Positions 45,999 through 56,483 of a DNA stretch of 64,000 nucleotides are shown in pieces (the stretch's first letter is position 1; every line of letters starts with the position of its first letter). Location of the stretch: positions 3,243-67,242 of the forward strand of contig JBBBWG010031642.1 of assembly GCA_037176905.1 (NCBI GenBank), given 5' to 3'. The DNA comes from Azolla pinnata (taxonomy: Eukaryota > Streptophyta > Polypodiopsida > Salviniales > Salviniaceae). Both the position numbers and the translations under genes were made by a program. The notes under the pieces are model-generated. The model was given only the letters and a program-made list of their open reading frames with translations. It made no database searches and had not been told where the DNA came from.

Positions 45999-48900
45999 AT
46001 GGCTGAGAGCTCCGAGTCGGAGGACATGGCGGAACGATGCATGATCGTGGATCGTCTGTGGAAGGACTACTTCAGCGATCCTTCGATGTGGCGCTGTAAT
46101 TGTCGAAAGGTGAGAATGTAATGCTTTTTGTAGGATGAGACATGTTGATGATGATGCTTTTGTTTCATGCGAAATCTTTTTCATGTGGTAATGCGATGAT
46201 GCATTCTCATTCTACGGAGTCTAGAGAAAGAGGAGGAAGAAATTTCATACTTGGGAGGCCAAATTTTTTATCTTTGGAACCCAAATGGGCCGAAACAATT
46301 GAAAGCTTCTTACAGGAGTGAGGAGGTCTTGTTTTGCTATCCCTTACTCTTTTGTTTGTACGTGGCATGCTCCAAAGCATTGGCCAATTTTTCCCTTGGG
46401 CATTCCCCTACTGTTGGACATGTGATCGAAAAGTAGACTAACATCTCTACCATGCTCGTGTGAATATCTCTACCATNNNNNNNNNNNNNNNNNNNNNNNN
46501 NNNNNNNNNNNNNNNNNNNNNNNNNNNNNNNNNNNNNNNNNNNNNNNNNNNNNNNNNNNNNNNNNNNNNNNNNNNNATCTCTACCATGCTCGTGTGAATA
46601 TCTCTACCATACTCGTGTTTGCTAGATGAACAGCTCTTTTTTAATGTTCATTTCTTATTTCAATATATTCAAGAATTTTGCAGAGGGTACCCAAAATATA
46701 TAAGAATTTAGCTCAAAGTTTTACTTCTAGATTGTGTTCATAAATATTTCAGATTGGCAATTGGAAAAATCTAATGGATGTTCAAGATAATATAGGTATA
46801 GGTTTTTTCAGTTATGTGTGGTCCTGTTTCCTCACGATAATATGAATAAGATGACTTGTCTTGTCTTCTACAGAAAAGCTCTAGATTTCCGGATCTCAAA
46901 CACATAAATAGTCATGAATCCTTATGGGTTGATTTCTTTCATAATCCCCCTTGGGTATTTCAAGAGCTGAAAAGGAGACCGTGTAGCTTGTTAATGTATG
47001 AAGAGGTGATAAAGGAGAAACCTGAAAAAGATGTTAACGTTATGACCGAGTCTGAATCTACATTTGCAGCCTCACTGAAAGCTTGCATAAAGAAGAAAGA
47101 TCTCAGTAGAGGCAGTAAATTACATGCTGAAATTCAGGAAAGAGGCTTACTTGAAAAGAGCCCTGTCCTGGCCAGCAGTTTAATCACAATGTATGCCAAA
47201 TGCGGGGTTTTCTCAAAAGCACAACATGTACTAGAAGATCTTAGCATCCGCAATGTAGTTGCTTGGTCTGCACTGATCTCAGGGTATGTCCAACATGAAC
47301 AAGGTGATAAAGCTTTGAATTGTTTTGCTCAGATGGAAAATGAGGGTCTCTGCCCAGATAGTGTCACTTTCACTTGCATTTTGAAAGCTTGTGGGAATAT
47401 ACGATCTATTGAGAAAGGAAAAGAGATTCATGATGAGATTGTGAGTAGGGGGTTGCTGAAAAAAGATATCGTGCTTGGTAATGCTTTGATTGATATGTAT
47501 GTCAAATGTAGTATGCTTGTAAAAGCTCGGCAAGTGCTTGAAGAGCTTCCTATTCGAGATATAGTTTCATGGTCGGCATTGATTGCAGGATATGCAGAAG
47601 AGGGGAAAATCCATGAAGCATTATTCTGTCTGGAGTGGATGAAAGGCGAAGGTCTTGCTCCAAATGCAGTAACTTTCACAAGCATTCTGAAGGCATGCGG
47701 AAACATAGAAGCTTTGGAGAAGGGTAAACAAATCCATTATGAAGTAGTCCGTAGGGGACTTCTGGAAAAGGACACAGGGCTTGGCAATGCATTAGTTGCT
47801 ATGTATGCAAAATGTGGATTTCTGATTAGAGCAAAACAAGTGTTAATGGAGCTTCCTGTTCGTGGAATAGTGTCATGGTCCGCTCTTCTTTCTGGTTATG
47901 CTCAGTGGGGCCAATGTGATGAAGCATTGAACTGTTTTAGGCAGATGCAGAGCGAAGGATTCTCTCCAAACACAATAACCTTTATTAGCATCTTGAAAGC
48001 TTGTGGGACTACAAGGGCTGCAGTAGAGGGTGGGCATATTCATCAAGAAATCATAACCAGAGGGTTATTGGAGAAAGATTCAATGCTTGGGAATGTATTG
48101 GTGGATATGTATGCCAAATGTGGAATGCTGGAAAAAGCACAAGAAGTGCTTGAAGGGCTTTCTGCTCAAAGTGTGGTTGCTTGGAATGCATTGATTACAG
48201 GGTATGCTAGGCAGAGGCAATTTAATAGTGCATTGAATTGTTATGACCTCATGCTAAGGGAGGGCCTCTCTCCAGATGTAGTGACGTTTATTTGCATTGT
48301 CAATGCTTGTGGGAGCATGGGAGCTATAGACAAAGGAGAGAAAATATACAAGGACATTGTCAGCAGAGGTTTACTGGATAATGATATTGTTCTTGGCACT
48401 GCATTGGTGGATATGTATGCTAAATGCGGGGTGCTTGCTAAAGCAGAAGAAGTGTTTGATAAACTTCCTGCCCGTAATCTGGTGACTTGGTCTGCCCTAA
48501 TCACTGGGTATGCTCAACATGGGCAAGGTCATAAAGCATTGAACTGTTTTGGGAAGATGAGGAGAGAGGGCTATTCTCCAGATATAGTAACGTTCATTTG
48601 TCTATTGAAGTCTTGTGGTAGCATGGGGACTATAGCCGAGGGAAAAGAACTCCACAATGAGATTGTGAATAGTGGTTTCCTTCAGAAGGATATTGTGCTT
48701 GGCAATGCCCTCATGGACATGTATGTAAAATGTGGGGCAATTGCAAAAGCACATGAAATAATAGAGGAGCTTCCGGTCCGAGATGTAGTCTCATGGTCTG
48801 CTCTAATAGCAGGACACACTCAACAAGGGCAATTTGAAGAGGCATTGAACTGTTTCGAGCGAATGCAAAGTGAAGGCCTCTCTCCTAATTCAGTTACCTT

Positions 48901-49597
48901 CATTTCTGTATTGAAAGCTTGCGGTAATGCAGGATATCTGGAAAAGGGAGAACAAATTCACAAGGAGGTTCTTAATCAAGGCTTACTAAAGCACAATTGT
49001 GTGCTTGGCACTGCTTTGGTGGATATGTATGCTAAATGCGGTGTGCTTGAAAAGTCGCAAAAAGTACTGGAAGCGCTTCCAATTAGAGATGTCATTTCTT
49101 GGAATGCTTTGATAGGAGGCTATGCCCAACAAGGTCATGCCCAAGAAGCATTGAACAGTTTTGAGCATATGCAAAGTGAAGGTGTAACTCCAGATCACAC
49201 AACTTTTCTATGCCTTCTAAGTGCATGTACCCACTTGGGTCTTTTAAATGAGACCCAAATGCTTTTTGAGAATATGTCCAAGGTGTATGGATTGACGTTG
49301 AAGTTAGAGCATCAAACCGGCATGGTGATGGCGTTAGGGTGTGCAGGGCATTTTGAGAATGCAATGTCATTGATCAAGGTTATGCCATGTGACTGTGCTT
49401 CGGGTTGGCTTGCTTTGCTAGCTGCTTGTAGAAAATGGGGTCATGTAAAGTTGGCCACATCTGCTTTTGAACAGACGGTACAGCTGGATAGGCATTGTGC
49501 TTCAGCTTATGCTTTGATGATGAACATTTTTGTAGCTGCTGGCATGAAGGAAGAGGCAGAAACATTGAAAACTGCCATTGAAGCCAGTGGCCTGTAA
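45999..49597 (+). CDS. PDF-motif PPR protein (PPR gene 2), PLS type, 944 aa
   Basis: Two exons, 45999-46109 and 46874-49597, join in phase 0 and give 944 aa. ATG 45999 follows an in-frame stop at 45978. The splice assembles RLWKDYFSDPSMWRCN with SSRFPDLKHINSHESLWVDFF-NPPWV. This is the pattern of the PDF motif of OSB organellar single-strand DNA-binding proteins (LW-x-YF-DPSQWWDNR then FPDFKHK, LW). Seven PLS triplets follow (S motifs like VVSWSALIAGYAQQG), then an E1-like region (GWLALLAACRKWGHV, ASAYALMMNIFVAAGM). There is no DYW domain. The exon 2 frame also opens with a non-ATG codon, and its first internal ATG is 46994, so annotation without exon 1 would lose the PDF part. The role is probably organelle RNA processing. 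Confidence 0.88.
46443..46614. other. Assembly gap (100 N) inside intron 1 of PPR gene 2
   Basis: The N run is 46477-46576. Both flanks carry the same string of about 34 bp (ATCTCTACCATGCTCGTGTG, then AATATCTCTACCAT). Either a collapsed tandem repeat lies in the gap, or the two contig ends overlap and the gap is not real. Confidence 0.9.
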
Positions 49598-50042
49598 GCC
49601 AGGTTCTATAAAACATGGATGAAAGTGGGGTCCTGTTTTGATGTAGGGGCGTAATAGGAAGAACAAGACATGGTGATGGTGGCATATGATTTCTAACACG
49701 GGAAATTAGTGACAATGTGATGGTAATTAGATTTGCTGGATGCACCACAAGATGATGCAACGATTACATTGGGTTGTGGATAAAGCTTTGCATTGCATCA
49801 CCTTGTATTATTTGCAAAATGTACTGTACAATTATAGCCTGAGATGGGACCGAAGGAGCTACTGCTCTCTGGAATTAGCCCTGAAATCTTATGATACCTG
49901 TGCTCAAGGGGCTACTTGAAAGTAAATATATTGTGCATGAGTGGAAATGTGTGCTTATTTTGTAATCGGCGTCTTGCAAATTTGAGCATATTCTTGTTCC
50001 AATTTGCTGGTCCCTTGTAATATGCTATGTTCTTTTCCTTGT
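49598..50042. other. 3' flank of PPR gene 2
   Basis: No gene seen. Likely 3' UTR and polyadenylation region running into the 28-bp array. Confidence 0.5.
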
Positions 50043-50236
50043 TCCAATTTGTAAGCGCAATGTTTCTTGTTCCAATTTCTAAGCGCAATGTTTGTTGTCC
50101 CAATTTGTAAGCGCAATGTTTGTTGTTCCAATTTCAAAGCGTGATGTTTGTTGTTCCAATTTCTAAGCGCAATGTACGTTGTCCCAATTTCTAAGCGCAA
50201 TGTTTGTTGTTCCAATTTCTAAGCGCAATGTTTGTG
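50043..50236. repeat. 28-bp minisatellite, about seven copies
   Basis: The unit TTGTTCCAATTTCTAAGCGC plus AATGTTTG repeats about seven times with few differences. A degenerate copy starts near 49995. It lies about 450 bp downstream of PPR gene 2. Confidence 0.9.
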
Positions 50237-51564
50237 AGCTTTGACGTGATTAGTAATTTGTACAAATCATCCGCAAGGGGATGAATTGAACAGTTAATCA
50301 ATTGATGAGATAGGGGAAAAGATATATATACATATTGTATATACATACATGTATAGATGGGCATATGTGGATGACCAAGGGGCATTTCGCGAAATTAAGG
50401 AACTTGCTTTACTACACAATCTTCTCAGTGTGTTATGATGGGCGATTTTCTGGTTTCTTCGCCGAAGTACAGGAAGAGTATAGCAGAGGATGCCAGGTTA
50501 TGTACGTTCTCCTTTCTGTTATTTCTCTCTGTCTCTGTCTCTCTCCCCTTCGATCAGCACAAAAGATCTACTTATCTATCTATGAATATGTGTATAACTG
50601 TATGTTTCGGTGTATCCATGCATCAATGTATTCGTCTACATTGTAATGAATGCATGCTTTCCCCTGCTCATAATTCATAGCAACGCAGCAGAGGATTACA
50701 CGCTGATGCTTTTCCTCAAAGCCCACCAAATTGTCAGGCTTCTGGATACGGTCTTGTATATAGCCATCAAGAATGCTATTTACACGTCTCCTGTGTGTAA
50801 GACATAGGTTCTTGTTGATGCTGCATCTTACCTCATGGTTGCACTAAATTGAAGGATGAGGAAATAGTAGAGTGGGATATGCAAAGACATATATGTCAAA
50901 GTATTTTTTTAACATCATTCGGGTCTTCTATCGTTAAAAACAGTCCTAGATTTGTATGTGTATTGGCATTAGATAATTTTGTAAAGATGCGTCAGTCAGA
51001 ACGGCAATTGATATATCCCAAGCTGGTGTTGTTCTCATGGAATTTCACGATATATATATGTGTCTATGTGTGTTTTATGCTTATAATGGTTATGGAATCA
51101 AAACAACCATACAGTGAATCAGGCAACCATACAGCAAGGTAACACGTATTAGCTAGAGTATCAGAGTAACATTATTAAGGCATTATCTAGAGCTTATAAT
51201 TCATTGCGACACAGGGCTAAGGCATTATATTATCTATCAGAGTAGCGGAGGATTACACTAAGGCATTATCTAGAGCTTTCCTTTGATCATGTGATCGGGG
51301 TCTCCCTCTAAGATTATATTATGATCTTTGTTGAAAAATAACCATACAACTATATATTTTACATCGAAAACCCTTCCTTGTAATGCCATTTTATGTTGAA
51401 TCATGAATTTTATGACCTATATGGAATAAATAATACAAATAGTATCGAACACTGCACAAACTCTTGGGTATTTTCCTTCATCTTGATTAGCATTACTCAT
51501 TTTCATTACTTACAGAACAGGCGATTCACTCCCTTAACATGTCAATCTAGCCATTTTGGTAGTT
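50237..51564. other. Intergenic upstream of the HTD2-like gene
   Basis: No gene supported. Open stretches at 50435-50496 and 50690-50800 have splice-like edges, but their phases do not lead into the exons that follow, so I leave them out. Confidence 0.4.
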
Positions 51565-53276
51565 ATGAAACCCTCCTCAGGCTTGAGGCTCGTCACCATC
51601 TTAGGTATTCCAAGGAGAGGGCCTATATTTCACTCATTGACTTGATCTGTAGTAAACTATCTAAAGATTATTATTTGCAGGGGGATCTCACTCTAAGCCT
51701 TGGGCTTTGAGGTCGTTTATTTCATCAACATCCTCTGCAGGAGCATCCTCTAAACTATCTGAAGGAAAAATAATCTCGCTTGATCGTTGCTATACTGAGC
51801 TGGATGTGAGTTCTTTTTGCCGTCTTTGCAAGCTTGTGAACTCGATTCACTTTGATCTCTGTGAAGCTCAGCGTCAAGGATTTTCAAATTGTGTGGTTCC
51901 AGAATTCTTACATGCTGGGATTTTTTCTGCAATCATTGGCAAAAATTTCGTAAGTATTGTTTTTCATATTCTCATGCTTAGGATTAAAATCAGATTAATG
52001 TGTGTTTATATGTCACACCAGGAGATCAATAATCATCAATAGTGTCAACAATATTTAGGGACACCATTCCTGTTTCTTATGTTTTTATATTTAGGGGATT
52101 GATGATCAATACCGCTGATACCTCAAGTTACCAATTGATAGGTGACTACTGGTTGTAAATATAAAATTATGATAACTCTTAAAAATATTTCCATTTCTTT
52201 GGGTGTTGCACCTATGGACTTAGCCAGAGATTGGTTTTTCGCATTTTCTTAAATTTGGTCAACATGTTTCATTGCTTAAAAAACTTCTTGTACATGGTAA
52301 AGTCAGAAACACTTTTGGACTCTATTTCCTGTGGTAGTAGAGTTGAGGGTTGGGCGTTGATTTCTTAGTCAAAGGTTGCATACCTAGCCTTGCCAACCCT
52401 TTGTTTTGATCGAAGTCAGTCACTTCAAGCATAATGGGCTCGAAGCATCTGCTTGTAAAGTATGCAACTTTCTAAAAATCGCTGCATTTCAAAACTCTTT
52501 CTGTGTGAGTGTTAGGGCATGCCTTTTCCAAGAAAAATATAATTGCAATGATATCATGTCTATTTTTTGTAGGGTTGTATTGTTTGTTTCCAAATCTTTT
52601 AGAATCATAAGATATTCCAGTTGCATATTGGATGTATTTCTGCTGAACTTTTTTCTGGATACAGCCAGGGTCCATTTATATATCACAGAGTTTGGAATTC
52701 AGAAGCCCAGTACTCGTGGGTGACCTTCTGCATGCTGAAGTGAAAGTTATTCATTTAAGAAGCTTTCGGGACAAATACAGGTGAAAGCCCACATAAACTC
52801 ATGTTGTTCATCTTAACAAAAAGAGCACGTGCATTTAGTTAGATGGGGTTCGAAGTGTGAAACATTGCAATAAAATGGTGAGAAAGATATTATTTGATCA
52901 TGGGAATTAGGTTGTAAGAACCAAACATTTATTCTTATTGAGATTCAAGTTTGAAACCAACTTTCAACTCAAGTTGGAGTATATATAATCATCATGTGGG
53001 CATGCAGATGACGGTAGGCTTTCTGAAGGGGATAATTTGTTGAGGTTTGAATCATATTTGCTACCATGATGAACCAGCATCTCAAACTCTAAGGCTCAAT
53101 GAACACTAAGGATTCATTAGAATACAATACCATGTTGCTTCTAAATATGCACTTTGACTGGTTAATTGCATTCTGATTTTGGCAGGGTAGAATTTGCTAC
53201 CACAAGTTGGAAGAAACAGGGAAATGTGCTAGCAGTGGATGGAAATGCCATAGCTCTAATACCCCATTCTGAATAA
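51565..53276 (+). CDS. Mitochondrial 3-hydroxyacyl-ACP dehydratase-like (MaoC/HTD2 hotdog) protein, 171 aa
   Basis: Four exons: 51565-51604, 51681-51949, 52665-52780, 53186-53276; phases fit, 171 aa, close to plant HTD2. The N-terminus (MKPSSGLRLVTILGGSHSKPW, then ALRSFISSTSS) looks like a mitochondrial presequence. The hotdog core is recognisable: NSIHFDLCEAQRQGF, FSAIIGKNFPGSIYISQSLEF, SPVLVGDLLHAEVKVIHLRS, YRVEFATTSWKK and GNVLAVDGNAIALIP. HTD2 dehydrates 3-hydroxyacyl-ACP in mitochondrial fatty-acid (lipoate precursor) synthesis. However, the hydratase-2 signature GDxNPxHxD reads KLVNSIHFD here. The catalytic Asp and the Pro are missing while the His stays. The protein may therefore be inactive, changed in activity, or a diverging paralogue. 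Confidence 0.82.
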
Positions 53277-54339
53277 TGGAACAATCATATTAGAACTCAA
53301 ATTCACATGCAACGGTGTTATTTGGTAGTGTGAAGCAATTTCAACTATTTTTTTGTTCTGAAAGCTATGTTGTTCGACTCCACACAAGCCAAGCTTCACC
53401 CAAAGTTATGTTGTCTGATTGGTTTTATATGAGGCCTGTATATCCTCTTGAAAACTATTATGTAAGAAATGCTTTTCTTTTTCTTTTTGAATGATTAATG
53501 CGAGATCTTTTGAATGTATAGTGTAATTTCTGAAATATGTTGTGCTTTCATATAATGTAATCTATTTGCTTGCAAACTCCAAATAGTTTAAACCATAGGT
53601 TGTTCAATTAATTTTGTTTTCTTAGCCGAGACTAAGTCATGGTACTCTTGCTCTAGAGTTTGATCTATGCTTGGATATTGTAAATCGAATTGACATAAAA
53701 GTTTTTTCTTGCTAACTTTGAGCACGAAGCTTTTTGCCACAAGTTTTACCATAGCTCATGGTGTCTTCCACCTTCATGTCACGCTAGTTTCTAGCCACAA
53801 TTGGCTGTGGTATTCAAACAGGCGAGCATGAACGAAAATGCATTAGAGACCTTATTTTAAGAGGGCTTTGGCACGCCACAAAGATTAATAATGGAAAGCT
53901 CTAATGCTGATCTTCTGACTAATGGTAAAATTGCTTGGAAGACTAGCATTCGGATCAAGGTGTCGAGAGTTTTATGTCCAGCGAGGTGCACGACAGTTTT
54001 ATGTGTTGAATTGAGAGCATGGATCTTGGCTCTATAGAAGAAACATTTGGAAAACACAGAGGATGTGCATGCGTAATACACGAATCGATGTATGTATTGT
54101 GCATATTGCACCGGATTTTGCACATATTGCACTAGATTTTGCACCACCAGTGTTAGCTGCAAGTTCTTCCTATTGCCCAAATAGCCTTGGCCAAAACCAG
54201 TAAGAGTTTGTTTAGGGTTTAGGAGGTATCTTTGTTAATAGGCAGAAATTGAAAAGCAAATTTGGTTGTGGCTGCTGCTGCTCTGTTTCTTGCAAAAGAA
54301 GTCTGCAGCTGATACTTGTCTTATCATTTCAACACAGGT

Positions 54340-54403
<64 letters not shown>

Positions 54404-55266
54404 CACACACAATGACTCATGATCCGCTCATGTTATATGTTGATTCCCTGTTTCATTCTGCTTGCTCTGTTTCCAAAACTTTTTTTTTTCCTTGTATGAT
54501 TTTATGGTTACTCTGTTCTCAGACATCTTTTTTTTCTGCTTAAGAATCTCAATTGATGAGAAGCCCAGGAGAAACCCAATTTAGGGATCTCGAGGTCCTA
54601 AAACGCGACGGTGAGTGTGATCTACGCTGGCCCATTATGATTTGGTCGCTCATTGGGATATAACCCAAGAAGAAGCTATTAGGGTTGCCGTGGATCCTCG
54701 TGCTGCATACTCTGAGAATTCTTGAAAAGTTTCTTTTTTTAAATGGCGCTCTGTTTAGTGTGCAGCCAAATGGATTTTCTGCTTCTGTAGAGGCTTGTGA
54801 GTAAGAAGGCATATGCTTAAATAACTCCCCTTTAGGGCCCATTGTGACATAAAATCTGCAATGAATAAATGACTTCCTCCAAAGTGATCTGCAAATAAGA
54901 TCAGGCCAGCTATGTGTGTTTGCAATCATTGATTTGCATCTATCTCCGTACCAGTTTCTTGGAGGTACAATTGTTACATGTATGCTGTAGGGTCTACCTG
55001 TTACTCTGAAACCACTATTTTTCCATATTGTTATCATCCTATGGAGTGATTGTTTGGGGATATGGAGTGGCATGCACGCAGTTATTTGGTTGTCTGAAAT
55101 TGAGTATACAGAGAATAATTGTCGAATACCTTGTTCTCTTGCATATACTGGTATAAAATAGAGAGGTTTCATGTCAGTAACCTTTTTTTTTGTTAAATGC
55201 ACCTGTGTGGGATGTGTTTTCAATAGGTATCGGCCTGGTTTAGGTTCTAAAGAGTGAGATAGAGCC
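53277..55266. other. Intergenic between HTD2-like and IPMI genes
   Basis: It contains a (CT)n tract of about 30 units at 54341-54401. A 249-codon minus-strand frame (54549-55298) overlaps the start of the IPMI gene. It has no domain that I recognise and is treated as a finding rather than a gene. Confidence 0.45.
54341..54401. repeat. (CT)n microsatellite, about 30 units
   Basis: A pure CT/GA dinucleotide tract followed by a short CA run. Length variability is expected. Confidence 0.95.
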
Positions 55267-56483
55267 ATGGCAGCTGTTTCACAGAGCATCTTGGCCATTC
55301 TGAACTGCCCGAGTTCAGCATTCTCACTCGTTGATCAGCGAGGATGCAAGAAGAGCTCCATATCCCTTCGGAGGATGATGATAAGTAGCCTTTCTTCTTC
55401 CTCTTCTTCCTCATCATTATCAGCAGCACTACCGCGCCTAGCTCTAAGCCGTAGTGTCAGGGGGTCGAGCATAGAAATCTGTGCATCGGCGGAATCAGGA
55501 GGCGAGCGATCATCCTCGAGTAAGGAGAAAGTGTTCAAAGGGGAATGCTTTGTCTTGCCGGACAACATTGACACAGATCAGATCATACCGGCAGAGCATC
55601 TTACCTTAGTACCATCGAAGCCCGATGAGTATGAGAAGTTAGGTAGCTTAGCATTATCTGGGCTGCCATCCATACACGGGAAGTTTGTGGAGGATGGGGA
55701 GATGAAGACCAAGTATAAGGTGATCATAGCTGGGGCTAATTTTGGATGTGGTTCTTCTCGAGAGCATGCACCGGTCGCTCTCGGTGCCTCAGGTCTATAG
55801 CTGTAAAATTCTCAGCATACAGTACATATAGAATAGATATCCTAAGTACTTTTAAAATATACATTTTCTTTAGAACAAACATACTTGATGTAGTTTTTTT
55901 AACAATTAAATAGGTTAAATACATAAAATATGTTGAATGCTCGTTTTATTTATTTGCATTTATATTTTATTGGCTGTTGATCTCTCTATTTCATACAAGT
56001 ATCACACAATTAGTTTATGTAATGAAGGAATTATGCCTAAAACTTGCTTGATGAAGAAATTACTACATCTCCAAGGACTTTTCTAGAGTAAAATTCTATT
56101 TCTTTATTTTTAGAATATGTGAGATATTTTTGAAATATATCATATGTGCTTAACTGAAATTTCTAAAACTATGAAAGTCAGGTCTGAAAGCAGTGGTTGC
56201 TGAATCGTACGCCCGTATTTTCTTCCGCAACTCAGTGGCTACAGGTGAGCTCTATCCAATTGAATCAGAAGGGACGAACCTTACCAGCGAATGCAAGACA
56301 GGTGATATTGTAACCCTTGACATTGAACAATGTGTCCTCATCAATCACACCCAGAACAAGACCTTCCCCCTGAAATCTCTTGGTGATGCCGAGCCTGTTA
56401 TTGATGCCGGTGGCATCTTCGAGTTTGCCCGTAAGACTGGTATGATCAGCGGTAAGAAACAAGTGATTTTGCAGCAAGCATAG
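55267..56483 (+). CDS. LEUD: 3-isopropylmalate dehydratase (isomerase) small subunit, plastid, 275 aa
   Basis: Two exons, 55267-55792 and 56182-56483, join in phase to 275 aa. A Ser/Arg-rich transit peptide (about 1-80, with a run of eight Ser) precedes the mature LeuD domain. Visible motifs are GECFVLPDNIDTDQIIPAEHL, ANFGCGSSREHAPVALGASG, VVAESYARIFFRNSVATGELYP and a C-terminal GGIFEFARKTGMISGKK. With the large subunit (LEUC) it isomerises 2-isopropylmalate to 3-isopropylmalate in leucine synthesis in the chloroplast. The substrate-recognition loop around EHLTLVPSKPDEYEKLGS is present. The intron donor is GTCTAT, weak after GT but supported by phase and family. The symbol follows bacterial/plant LeuD naming. 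Confidence 0.95.

Noticed and set aside
50435-50810. Candidate early exons of the HTD2-like gene
   Set aside because: Their reading phases do not enter the exon at 51681, while the short exon 51565-51604 fits exactly and gives a presequence.
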